Shown piece by piece: positions 48,615 to 59,720 of a stretch of DNA of 64,000 bases. Each line of letters opens with the position of its first letter. Positions within the stretch are counted from its first letter, which is position 1. Position numbers and translations under genes: made by a program. The notes beneath the pieces are model-generated. The model was not told the DNA's origin and searched no databases. It saw only the letters and a list, made by a program, of their open reading frames with translations. This DNA is from Varroa destructor (taxonomy: Eukaryota; Arthropoda; Arachnida; Mesostigmata; Varroidae): contig NW_019211455.1 of the NCBI RefSeq assembly GCF_002443255.2, positions 55,132,338 to 55,196,337 of the forward strand, written 5' to 3'.

Positions 48615-51600
48615 CTGCAGGTCAAAGTTGAACAAAATCATGTAAAAATTCATTTCGTTAGAAACTGGAGATCAAAAGAGTTACACGATTAGATGAATGA
48701 TTTGAATCGAACACAGACGTCAGAAGCACTACAGGCTGTGGCCAGCACGCATTTCTACACAATTAATTCAATTACATATAAGAATTTACTTTTACGATGT
48801 TTTTTTGTGCTTTCTTCGCTGAGTAATTTGATAAAACTTTCAATTATATATTAATATATATAAGGATTTTCTCTCAATCACGTATCTTATTCAAATCTAA
48901 TAGAAGGCATCCGTTTTCTACCTTGGGCTGTTGTATTGTTGACTGAGCCTGCGGCAGCAAAGGCTGCGCTGATTGTGGCGGCTGTACCTGGGCTTGCTGT
49001 GCTGGATCGACGATACAGGTCGGCAGAGTCTGCTGCTGTTGTTGTTGAGGCTGCTTGTTAATGTTTTCATGAGGCTGCTTCGCGCCTTCGATTACCTCTT
49101 GTTGACTAGCCTGTTGTTGGTGGCCTTGATGAGGTGATGATACTTCAAGGTGGCTTGAAAAAGGGATTGTGTCTTTCGGCGCAACGAGCACGCTGCCAAC
49201 AACAGATGGATTGCTTGTAGCAACCGTGACAGCCGAGGCAACGGGCGTTGAGCTTGAGTCGATGGGGTTACCGCCCAGTGCAACTACACCGGTCTCCCTG
49301 GCTTTCACGTCTCCATTCGTATGCTGCTTATCAGAAACAATAAAATTGAAAACTTTTGTGAATTTATTTTCTTGCTTGTTTTATTTATTTTAAATATTTT
49401 TTTTACTTATTTATTTTACGCATTTCATAACTTATCGGGTTTTCTTACCTTTAACCTAATAAAACCTTACATTAATTAGAAAAGCTTGTTTCTACAAATA
49501 CATCGTTCGGACGTTTTTTCACGCCATGATCATCAAATCGCTGAATCAAATGTTCAGTCCCATGGAATGCACATTGTACAGTACGAGCAATTTGCTATGA
49601 TTTAATTCGGTATTCAGCTTTAACACAAGCAGATACTACTTACCTTGACAGGCGGCTGAAACGGCTGCTTCTCGTCATCTTGCATCAGTTTCATCCTTTT
49701 AGCATTATTGTTGTTATTTAAGATACTGCCGCCAGTACTTGCAGTTGTAACTTCCATTGCTGTGGAAGTTGTTGTAGAGTTCGGATTGCCACTGTTCGAA
49801 TCCTCAATAGTTCCGTTTTGAAGCAGCTTCGATAGCGCCGAATTGGCATTGGTCGATAAGCTGCTTTGCTGCCTTTCCTGAAATCGGTTGGTGTAATGGA
49901 AGTACGTGTCACGTCCTGAGAACACTATTTGTACCTAAAGATTGAGTGGAATGTGCTCTGGTAAAACAGAAAACGAAACATAGTAAATACGATACTACTA
50001 GGCGAACAAATACTTAAGCGATTTCTGGCTTAGTTGAACATGTATAACAACAATAATTATTGACAACAGTCTTTACCTGCGTAGCGTCCTGGCTGTTCGA
50101 GTCCTCAGACACGAAGGTAAGTCGTCGCTTGCGGACCTCCATCGTATTTGAGGTGGTCGTGCCCATGGCCAGCGGCATCTCTCCGTTGGGTAGAGATAGT
50201 CGGCTATCAACCAAAGGCACGCTGGTTCCGTTGTTGCTGTTACTATTCGTTCCGGTCATTACAACGTCTACGGCTCCGTTTCCATTCACCGCTGTTGAGG
50301 TGGTACACCGCTGAAGCGGCGACTGCTGGAGTGAGGTTCCCCTGTCGAGGAGACCGTTGAGCAGCGGGGATGACTTATAGACCTTGGCGTTGGAGGTAGT
50401 ATTCGAGATAGCCGTTTCGTGGTTTCCATTCGCCTTTGGCGTCGCAGGCGCTGTAACCATCACTCCTACAGTTGGTCTCGTCGTGACGCTTGTGGCCTCT
50501 GATGCGGGACCGACTCCCCTAGAGGCAAGCGGCTCACCCGTCGTGGCTGCAGAATCTTTCTCAGCGACACCGTTCACATGAGGTCCTACGCCGGCGACAG
50601 ATCCTGCGCCATCTTCGGGCTTGACCGCGGCTGTAAGTACCGGAGCTGTTGTAATAGATGCTACCTCTCCCGGTGTCAACGCGGTTTTTGTCGACGGAGG
50701 TCTTTGTACAGCCACTGTCGGTGGAGCTTGGGCGCCTTCAGGCAAAGCCGCCCTAGCACTATCCAGCGCTGCCTTCTGGAGATTCCGCGAGACCTAGAAG
50801 AGGTGATAGCAATCAAATCAAAATTTCTTATTACTGGACTGTATACTGCGCACCGTACATGCTTGTGAGGAGTGCATGCCATAAAGAGAATGTCTTACAC
50901 TTATCGTAGTTCGTAAGTCCTTTCCATGGAATTTGTGATCATATGTGTACTTATGTAGACACTAGCTTCTGCCTGGGGTATATAGGTTCCTTTTAAATGC
51001 ATAATGTTGACAGAACCGTGTATGTTCCAGGACATCGAGGAATTGCTTATTCACAGGCTTGTTAATCTATATTTGTATATTACCACCAACAGATCCCATC
51101 GCTCAGTATCCTCACCCACCAGTAAAACGATATTTATTTAACGTATTATGTTGACGACCATAGCCTGCGTTTTTAAGCCGGTAGTAAATGCTATTCTCCT
51201 ATTCTGCGGCCAGTCACCGTCAATTTATCACATTCGCAAAAGCTCAAACCTATCGCGACCTACCTTACAGGCCAGTAAGCTTTTAATCAGGTTTGAACTA
51301 CCCGAACCAATACCCGGAACGGTGGTGCTACCGGCAACGCTCGTAGCAGCGCCCTGACCAGCGGACGCTTTAACCGCGCCGTCATCGTCTGCTATCAAAG
51401 GTTGTCTGCTCACGGAGCCCGGCTGGGCGCATTGCCTGGGCGCACTCAGTTGCGCCTTGAGAATGCTACTTCCCGAGCCCCCGCTGTTGCCCCCGAGGAA
51501 CGACGCTGACGGATCGGCCGCGTTACTGGAGGTTATGGCAGCGACAGCGGTGCTGGTCGTGGGCTTCGCCGAAGAAGCACTTCCTGCTACTGATGGGTGC

Positions 51601-54600
51601 GTCGCCCCCGAAGGGGCCATAGTCACAGATACTGACACGGCGACAGTTGCCGAAGAAGCTGTCGTACCGGGAACTGGAAGGCCAGTCCCCGTTGGTTCAC
51701 TGCCGGTGTCCACTGCTGTGGACGTGCTTGCCACTGGCCTAGCCAGTACGCCTGCCGCTGCCGATTGCGAGCCGATCGATAGCTGTTTAGGAGGTGTCGA
51801 CGCGATGGAAATCGTGTGAGTCGAGTTCGGCGTATTCATAGCTGTTGCGGAGAGCTATAATTATGTCAGCAATAGACGAACACAGAGAGAGATGCGATGG
51901 ACGCCATGTCATATCGTGGGTATTCATACAAACGTCGAACTGATTTCAAATTTTTTTGCTGTTCTCTCAAAAACAAAATGAGTACGTTTTAGCTCTTCTC
52001 AAAGTCGATTAGTGTAAGATGAATGCAGGCAAATGCAAACGCGCACGCAGCCGAATCCATTGCGATTGAATGCTTAAGACACGTCCACAGAATCCGTCAT
52101 CATCCAAATTCTATCGGCGATTGATTCATGCTTTGCGATTGTTCTGCGATATCCACTAGCTCTATAACAAGCTACTTAAGGCAAGCGACAGATTTAAGGT
52201 TATTATGAAGAGGAATGCTACCAAGTTACCGTGTTGCGAGCACCAATTATTACCAACTCCATGACGATGTGAGGAGGTAATATGTATAGGTTAACCCATA
52301 CGGCTTATTTTAGCACGTCGCAAGCTGTGCAAGCTAAAGCTTATCATGAATCAGTGGAGGGGAAGGGATTTGCTTATGTCCGGTCCTTACGTTCGCGTTT
52401 GGCTTGATCAATTAATCAGACAGTAAACATGCCTCTCTTAGTTCACCAAACAGGACATTATCGTATGGCTCTTTCCACTCTCTCACGCACAGCGTGTCTA
52501 CGTGAAGACGTGTGCGTGTGCAGAAGCGTGCAAATGCCAGACTCGCTAGTAACCAGACACACATAAATACTGGACAATCCCATGAGCGCAATAATTGTCA
52601 GTCTTCTGACTATGATCAGCAGGTCGTTTATGCCTGATACATAACAGGTGAGTCAGCAATGGAGATTACAGTCAGCCCGAATACCACGTTATTCGATGTT
52701 AGTCAAAACATTTTGTCGTGCAGGCAATACGCCGCTGTAGTGTTAGGCCATCGATATATAATCAGTTAGCTCAACGACTGTAAACCTGCGAGGGTGTGGT
52801 CATTAGGAGACTTCACACATCCGCATGTCCTGAACGTTTGGTAGCTTGAGCGAAAGCCCGGACCATGACTCAGCTGTCTGTTTAGCAGACAGTCTCACAG
52901 AGGATAGCCTTTTTGTATCTTCGTAGATGCTTATAAGCTGGCTTCATTGAAACTTCAACGGTGTTTGTGTGGTCGATCACTGGACGAACCGATGAAGAGA
53001 AATAACACATAATCACTCCATTTTTTAGTTTATTATCTACATCTATAAAAGGTGGCAATATTACACGTTTCAGCTTTTCATTGTCCTCAACGTTATAATG
53101 CTTCAACGAGCTGGTCTTTTAATCCTTCTGCAGAAACATCCTTTCGCAACTAGATAGCGTCAGCAATCTAGATAGCCTCAATGGGGTAGCGGTCAGGCCG
53201 ATAGAGCCATTTTAACTAGACACAGTAAAGACAATACTATATATATATATATATATATATATATCTATATATAATATTATAATATTAATATTATTGTCCC
53301 TCCATCATTAATCGATAGTGACCTTACGATCACGTCGGAAAAAAATGATGCGGATTTGCCTTTTTTTCTACGCCGTCCTTCCTGTAATTAATTGTGAGTC
53401 GGTGTATGTTTAGCAGGGCGCTGGTGATGGCAAATAATGCAAAGATGCATGCAAGTGATAACAACAACAGCAGCTATGTGAAACTTATTAATAATATGTT
53501 AATACAAAAGAAAAACAATAATTAACGAAATGACTAAGCAAAGACATTAATTCAACCATTCGGCTGGCGCAGGTCTCATTCAGCAATCATCAGTCAATTA
53601 TCAATCAATCAACCAAAATTGACTTCGTAAAGTTAAGCTATTTGGCTTACGATGAGTAAAGTACGTTGCATCGTAGAAACGTGGGGAAATGAAAAACTAA
53701 CGATGCGTTATTAGCGTTAAATAGCTAGCCCAGCAAAAGGGTCATTCACAGATGCACAAACAGTTGAATTATTGGCGGAATAACGCAAACAAGAGATTGT
53801 GAGTGGGTACAATGTACGCAGTCGTACGTTGCTACCATAATGTAATGTTAGAAAAATTTGACAGAGTTACAAAGCAACGTAAAATCGAACGAGTGCCCTT
53901 TGCTTAAAGTCTCTTTAAAATATCACCATTTTGCTCTCGATGTACTTCTAAACTAAGAACTTCAAGTTACCAAGTAATCCAATATGGAAAAGTAGCTGAA
54001 AATAAAAATCTTTTGTCTTACAGCTGACAAAGGACGTACCTGGTTTACAACGGCTGTGGACGCCCCCGCTTGTGCACTGCCTACTCCGGTCTGGGTCACA
54101 GTTACTGTGAGAGGCACAGCCCGACGCCGCAAATTCTCATATTGGAATACCTGGCTCAATTGTTGGTTAGGGCCTGTCACCTGAGTCACCTAATAGAGGA
54201 AGATACATTGTTTTATAGTTATAATCCTATGTAGGACCATCTATTTGCTCATTGCATAAATTCGGACATATATCTACAGGCAATCAAAACAAATAAATAC
54301 GTCGCGCACTCCTTCTCAAAGCTCTTCGAATCATAATCGACTATTTTGACTGGCACACTGCTGAAAAATTGGTCTCATATATACGCGTAGATTGACATTA
54401 ATATAGCACCTCCATATCTTGGAATCATCATGTGAAACTAATTCACAAACAGCCAAGCTAACGAATCCTTCAACACTAAACATGTACCTTGAGAGCTGAT
54501 TGTGGAAAGATCGTTCGAATGCATGTTGAAAAGTGGTGTCCACTAAGAACACTGCGACGGCCAGCCTTCGAGCAGAAATTCACGTAATCAGCGTAAAGCT

Positions 54601-56921
54601 CCTGACGGCCTACGGACGATCCCGGCGTCAGCTCGATATGCGCGCGTATCCATGCTGTAGCCAGCGCTTCCGTCTCACCCACAGAACCGGTGTCCGGGGC
54701 GCCTCCTGGCATAGACGGAGCGACAGTATGAACAGGCGGGGTCGCTCCAATGGGCGGTTGCGCTCCAGACGCAATCCCTCCATTTGGCTGTCCCATAGGC
54801 CGACCCATGAGTGGTTGCACGGGCGCTGCTGGTGGTGCCATATGCGTCGTCTGTACGACTGCCGGCATTAGCTGCGTATGGCCATGATGCGACGATAATG
54901 TTGAGGGAATGAGTGGCGCCGTTGCTGGCGGCAACAGAGGATCAAAGTGCTCCACAATCTTCATTCCGCGTTGAGCTCCAGGGCCGTACGCGATAGGGTC
55001 CAACGATAACATCGATACCAGCATAGCGATCGCATGACGGACAGCGACCAGACGTTCGCAGACGCCATCGCCTAGCTCGGTCAACGCATACAGCGTTTCA
55101 AGGCTGTGAATTATCAATAGAACATCGTGAACGGTTAAAAGTTCGAGTAGGCGCTCAAGCAGCGAGCTGTCCAGTTCGGCGACGAGCGTCTGTTGATTGC
55201 TTTCACATTGGGCTAAATGGGTAATGATGTCGAGGCAGCGAGTGACCAAACCCCGATCCTCAGATTTCAAGATGCCTGAAACGGTTACACGATAACGATA
55301 ACAACAGCAACCTCAATAAGCACATGTAGAAGATGGGTAAAATGTAAGTCCTCAACTGCTGTGTTACCATAAAAAAATAGCTTATATTTATGCTATTTTT
55401 GTTCGCTGAACATACGCACCCTTATACAGTTTCTAAGGCCTAATTAGTACGTACCATCGATCGTGAGCCGTAGCAAACTTCGGCAGACGATATCGTCATG
55501 TACGTTGAGCTGTAGATGGGGTGCAACATTTGATAGACAGTCGAGCCCCACCTGTCGCAAACTGGCCCACCGACTAACCGCTGCCAGCATCATCATTCGA
55601 AGAAACGCTTGGTTCTGCGCTAGTATTTGGGCATTCGCTTCCTCAAAGCTGAGGTTATGTAGGATCAGCGCTATGCGCAACACCCTCTGCGCTTCGGCGT
55701 CTCTCGGACTAACCTCATTATCAAGGTTGAAGAAATCATCCTCATCTTCGAGAGCCTCTCTCGTAGCCATAAATCCACCTTCGGCTATTAGCTCTACGCA
55801 GTCTCGTTCCTCGACAATTTTTTCGGCCGCTTCAGCAAAACGATCTAGCGGGGGTAGTCCTAGACACAATCCGACGGCGGGGTCGACGTGCTCCTGCCAA
55901 AATCTCGTCATCCGCCGTGCCTCGCATGCCCGCCACGATTCGTCGAGGGTATCCCGCAACGTACCATCGTCGGCTGTTAACCCAGCCTGTGACACAAGGA
56001 GATCAACTAAGCGCGGCGGTGCCTTATTTAGTTGCATGGCATGTCGACCGCCATTTGCTAAAAGCGTGCACACATTTAACGCGAACGTCTCCTCATTCGG
56101 TAAGCCACTCTGAAGTGAAAAACACAGCCTTTCGAACGGTGATACTGGCGGGGCGAGTTGCGTCGATAAGCCGTAATTTGCTCGTTGGCCATCGGTGACT
56201 TCATGCTGTTGCCTAAGAAGACGAAGAGCGCGGACATGATGTAGAGACCCGTTATGAATTATTGTGATTAAGAAAAGTGGGTAGATTCAATGTTTTTCTT
56301 TACTTTTTTTGCCTATTCAGTAGAACTACTGAATTATTATTATAATAACAACAACATTATTATAACAACCCATCTGTTAAATCAACTTGAACAAGCTGAT
56401 TTAACAGATAGGTTGTTATAATAATGTTAATCTGTTATAATAATGTTAATCTTCATTTAATGCACACATATATACGAGACTGAGTAAGTTCAAGCATGAT
56501 TGTTCAGTTAAAATGCTTTAATCGACTCAACGGTTTCTCTCTATATGCACTCCAAATTTAAAAATGAAACTGTTGGCAAGGATTCCAGAGCCAGTTGGAA
56601 TGTAAAGCACATTTGTAATCACGCATCGAAAGATTTCTTGATAACTTACCGATTGTATGACATGGGCACCTGAATTACGAAGGCATTTGCGCTGACCCCA
56701 CCTCCCCGTGACGAATTTCGCCCGCCACGAAATGATGATGAGGTTACTTCGCCTGAATCTTCCACCTCGAGGTCGGGGTCTTCACCGAGGAAGGTTACTT
56801 TTTCGTAGGTTCCCAAATAGCGCTGATAAATCTGCCGAAGTACCAGCGTACTATTTGGACATTTGTCCGGAAACCGCAATGCGTTTGTAATCTCATACCA
56901 TCGTTCCGGACGCTCGTTAAG
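47829..56921 (-). CDS. ARID2: ARID2 (BAF200/Bap170), PBAF chromatin-remodelling subunit, 5' partial
   Basis: Nine exons join in frame (56650-56921, 55455-56212, 54488-55275, 54040-54189, 51264-51854, 50077-50793, 49644-49934, 48922-49323, 47829-48614) into 1584 residues. In order: second half of the ARID DNA-binding domain (ERPERWYEITNAL, YQRYLGTYEKV, FLGEDPD; residues about 1-55), armadillo-like region (GLPNEETFALNVCTLL; RVLRIALILHNLSFEEAN; about 110-500), RFX-type winged helix (about 544-606), long Ser/Thr/Ala/Gln-rich linker, two C2H2 fingers near 1367-1440, and the conserved tail RSVRLTAALILRNLARH. This order is unique to ARID2, the signature subunit of PBAF nucleosome remodelling. The first half of the ARID domain (about 60 residues) must lie in an upstream exon I could not find, so the 5' end is open. 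Human ARID2 is 1835 residues. Confidence 0.95.
48922..49323 (-). CDS. ARID2: ARID2 exon, Gln-rich linker
   Basis: 134 codons, phase 0. The acceptor is GTTTCTGATAAGCAG| and the donor CCCAAG|GTAGAA. Contains QQQQQ and alternating Q/P runs. If the donor is not used the frame reads 15 more codons and stops, which would make a shorter protein. Confidence 0.82.
49644..49934 (-). CDS. ARID2: ARID2 exon with two usable acceptors
   Basis: Two acceptors keep phase 0: CAATCTTTAG| at 49934 (97 codons) and ACCGATTTCAG| at 49877 (78 codons). The exon contains ALSKLLQNGTIEDSN and NAKRMKLMQDDEK. The donor is TCAAG|GTAAGT. Confidence 0.8.
50077..50793 (-). CDS. ARID2: ARID2 exon, low-complexity linker 2
   Basis: 239 codons, phase 0 at both ends (CACCTCTTCTAG|GTC; ACGCAG|GTAAAG). 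Begins VSRNLQKAALDSARAAL, then becomes Ala/Thr/Val/Pro-rich, with a short KVYKSSPLLNGLLDRG motif. Ends in RKRRLTFVSEDSNSQD, a likely nuclear-localisation segment. Confidence 0.85.
51264..51854 (-). CDS. ARID2: ARID2 exon, low-complexity linker 1
   Basis: 197 codons, phase 0 at both ends (TAATTATAG|CTC; TGTAAG|GTAGGT). Ser/Thr/Ala/Val-rich and ends with SSNLIKSLLACK, which matches the SSLIKQLLLPK motif of human ARID2. An alternative in-frame acceptor after CCGCAACAG would start two and two-thirds codons later and break the phase, so 51854 is preferred. Confidence 0.85.
51855..54039 (-). other. ARID2 intron of about 2.2 kb with TA microsatellite
   Basis: No further coding segment seen. It contains a (TA)n run at 53238-53264 and several small imperfect repeats. 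Confidence 0.6.
53238..53264. repeat. (TA)n microsatellite in ARID2 intron
   Basis: About 13 TA units followed by CTATATATA. Confidence 0.93.
54040..54189 (-). CDS. ARID2: ARID2 exon following RFX domain (50 codons)
   Basis: The acceptor CTTCCTCTATTAG| and donor CCAG|GTACGT are both phase 0. The segment YENLRRRAVPLTVTVTQTG aligns with VGVKRRAIPLPI in human ARID2. Confidence 0.88.
54488..55275 (-). CDS. ARID2: ARID2 exon, armadillo part 2 and RFX winged helix
   Basis: The acceptor AACCGTTTCAG| completes the glycine codon. The block LLELLTVHDVLLIIHSLETL and then YALTELGD is the last armadillo segment. Next is a proline-rich linker, then the RFX-type DNA-binding domain (ATAWIRAHIELTPGSSVGR, ending IFPQSALK). 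The donor CAAG|GTACAT is in phase 0. Confidence 0.92.
55455..56212 (-). CDS. ARID2: ARID2 exon, armadillo-like part 1
   Basis: The acceptor CGTCTTCTTAG| completes an arginine codon. The exon includes FERLCFSLQSGLPNEETFA and, further on, the EAQRVLRIALILHNLSFEEA block that aligns with human ARID2. The donor is ATG|GTACGT. Confidence 0.92.
56353..56428. repeat. Near-perfect 37-bp inverted repeat in ARID2 intron
   Basis: The left arm 56353-56389 and right arm 56392-56428 are reverse complements over 37 bases with two mismatches, separated by only two bases. It would form a long hairpin in DNA or in the ARID2 pre-mRNA (intron 56213-56649). The right arm runs into a tandem of a 19-base unit, GTTATAATAATGTTAATCT, at 56415-56433 and 56434-56452. 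Confidence 0.93.
56650..56921 (-). CDS. ARID2: ARID2 exon with second half of ARID domain
   Basis: The acceptor CTTTTTGTTTCAG precedes CTT at 56921, phase 0; the donor is TCG|GTAAGT. The exon starts right after the expected GG(F/W)xK turn of the domain. It ends with a serine/arginine/glycine stretch and IQVPMSYN. Confidence 0.92.
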
Positions 56922-59379
56922 CTGAAACAAAAAGAAGGCGGAAAGAAATAATGAAATGTTATAATAATGAATATTTTGTTGTTAGTTTAATCATAATCAG
57001 CAATATTTAGTTTAGGAAATAGTGGTCAAACATAGTAATATTATAAAATCCACTAAGTAACCAGACGCTCTGTATGCACTATATATATATATATTACACT
57101 ATCATCAAGATTTAGATGGAAGTTTTATCACCAGCAACTTTTTCACTAAAATTACTAGTTCCATGCGTGTTTCAGATTACAATTATGTCAAATATGTAGT
57201 GTCACTACACTGTAAATGTGCGGAAAACGATTTGTTACTAGCAGATTTCGATATATGTTTTAGTACTACACTATGAATCATGTCCAGAATCACAAAAAGC
57301 ATATTACTCTAAAGAAGTCATGTTTGAAAAGACGAATACTGCCCTATTGAAGAGTCAAAAGTTAACAATGATAGGTCTATGATTGAACGTTAATGATTTG
57401 TCTTTTTTTTTCAGTTATTGACTTTGAATTCATGATGTAACTCTAGCAACAGGAAGGCAGTTAGGTCCCCCACTTAACAAAAACAGTGAATAGACACCTT
57501 TCAACATAGCACTTTCCACGCCCACTTCCATATATAGAACCGCGTATTTCGACTAAATTAAATAAGTATATTCCTATGTCTTCCCTATAGTGTTATTCCT
57601 GCAAGAAATCAACAGGTTTTTACGGCGACCTGTTGCCGCCAGCGCCTTTTAGAAACCCCATAAATGGGCACATCTTCGTAAAAAAACAATTATTGATGCA
57701 ACACAGATGATTACACATGGAACGTTACGCCTGCTGTATGTATTCACGTAGGCCGTTTTCAGACAATTTCCACTCGTGAACTATATGAAAAAATACTTCT
57801 TAAGTATTAAAATAGTTGAACCAGCCCTACGACTGTTGACAAAGCCACGTATTGCTGCGTATTAACTGCCATAATCTGATAGTGACCCGTGTGAACCCCC
57901 TATCACGATATAGTTAACCAGGTGCAAGTATATGACCGATCAGCCTTTACCTAATAATGTACTCGGTGTGGTTGTTATATAATAGTAATCGACTAAATCA
58001 CCGAAAATATTCAGTTCTTTTTTTTTATTCATAATTTGATGTAAAATGCGGGGCTAGCTAATCTTTCGGTTTAGCACAAGACACAAAACATGTTTCACGC
58101 TTCGATAACATTAATTGCCATTGCACATAATCATTATAATTAGGCGTCTGATAGAGAGCGCTTTTGCATTTCAAGCTGTTGTATTGGTGTCCATCTTTTT
58201 TCTTTCGGATATTTCGATTTGTAGTGTAACCTTAATATAAAAACCTCATCTAAGATTGTAATAATGTAACATTAGGATAGGCTCCATCGTTTTATGAAAA
58301 TTGTGCACTAGCAAAGGGCGTAGTATCAGCCCAAAAAGCACTCATAAATTATCCAACAACAAGGTTCAAAACTAGATTTAACGGGCGAACACATCGCGGC
58401 TTTAATCACTTAATTATACTTCTTTAGTTAATATAGTTTACAAAAGTATTTAATTTATTGGCAGCGAGAGCTGTATTGTCGAGTATCTGTGTCGGAGACT
58501 AAAATTTGCTGGAAGCTATATCTTTACCACTCACTTAGCTGTTGTGCTTGCTAGCTGCCGAGAGACGCGCGTAAAATACTGCGCGAAATGCGCTAGCATC
58601 TTAACTCCTTGGGGAAGGGTCTAGCGTGGGGTACTTCGCTTGTCGGGTAAGATATGTCTATTGCGCAAATCGTTTTATGAAAAGGCCATTGGTCACTCAT
58701 ACGATATTATCGAATAAGTAGATTTCAATCCTATACTTTAATGAGCATTCACGGTCACCTCTTCTTCGCAGTCTTAGTATAGCCGTCCAACAGCCTCTAA
58801 AGCTAACTACAAGCATTAATCTGTTTGATATTACAAGTTTCTTATACACTAATATCTACCTTAAAGTTAGGTATTCGCAATAAGTTTAGCTGTCGGTATC
58901 CTAACAAGATCACCCTTACGTCTCGAGTTTTACGCCCTGTATTGCCGTTAGGCATTCCATCAGACGGCTGGCTGGCTGGCTGGCTTTCAGCACGAAACAA
59001 GGTTTGTCTATGCTCGAGTTCGAATCTAGATCACAACGTGTTCCCCACATTAGCAAGCTTCTATTTTTTTTTTTTGGTAATTAACTAAAGGGTAAAGGAT
59101 CGTTCTAATCAATCCTACACTATTTTGTAGGTCAAAAATATTATTATGTTTGCCTTGGTAGTAAAACACTTTATGCCAATATAGAGGAACGAGACTAGTT
59201 CCAAGGTACTTGATTTCGGACAAAGTTTCATCAGCGTAACCATACATAGGTTATCTACACGTCTCGCCAATGTGAAGACACGCATGTATATGAGTACCAT
59301 TACATAACCCACCCGTCACATATTTCACCAAAACCATTCCATTTTCGCAACCTATTTCGCGTATTAGCGATGCTTCTCA

Positions 59380-59720
59380 CGAGTTACACATTTCCCGCGA
59401 AGCACACACGACGTCCACGACGCTACTCAGCTGGAGACGCACGCTATAATAGACAATCATTACAAGCCACGCTTGCCGACCTGGCACCGCACCGCGCCGC
59501 ACGCTAAACGCACGTGCAGCGCGACAGCGCCAGTAAAAATTATACACAGCAGAGATAGTTGAGATTACTCATCTTAACGCAGACGAACAGTTGTGGCGAC
59601 GCTGCGTTCCCTCGCGCGTAATTAAGTACCAACTAGACCGACGCTGCTATCGGCATTAATTCCAATTACGCGCGACGATTTGCCGAAGCCCATGCGTCTA
59701 ACTGTCTAGGGGCACTCGGC
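59380..59720. promoter_or_regulatory. CpG-rich patch, possible promoter
   Basis: A block rich in CG dinucleotides (for example CACCGCACCGCGCCGCACGC) within AT-rich flanks. It could be the promoter or first untranslated exon of ARID2 on the minus strand, 2.5-2.8 kb before the first exon found. No initiator or TATA box is decisive. Confidence 0.3.

Noticed and set aside
51457..51819. 120-codon plus-strand frame
   Set aside because: Antisense shadow of an ARID2 exon that has splice sites and homology on the minus strand.
55463..56113. 216-codon plus-strand frame
   Set aside because: Antisense shadow of the ARID2 armadillo exon.
58905..59080. GTTCGAATC B-box-like site before a T run, suggesting a polymerase III gene
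   Set aside because: The upstream part is a GGCT tetranucleotide repeat and no cloverleaf forms.
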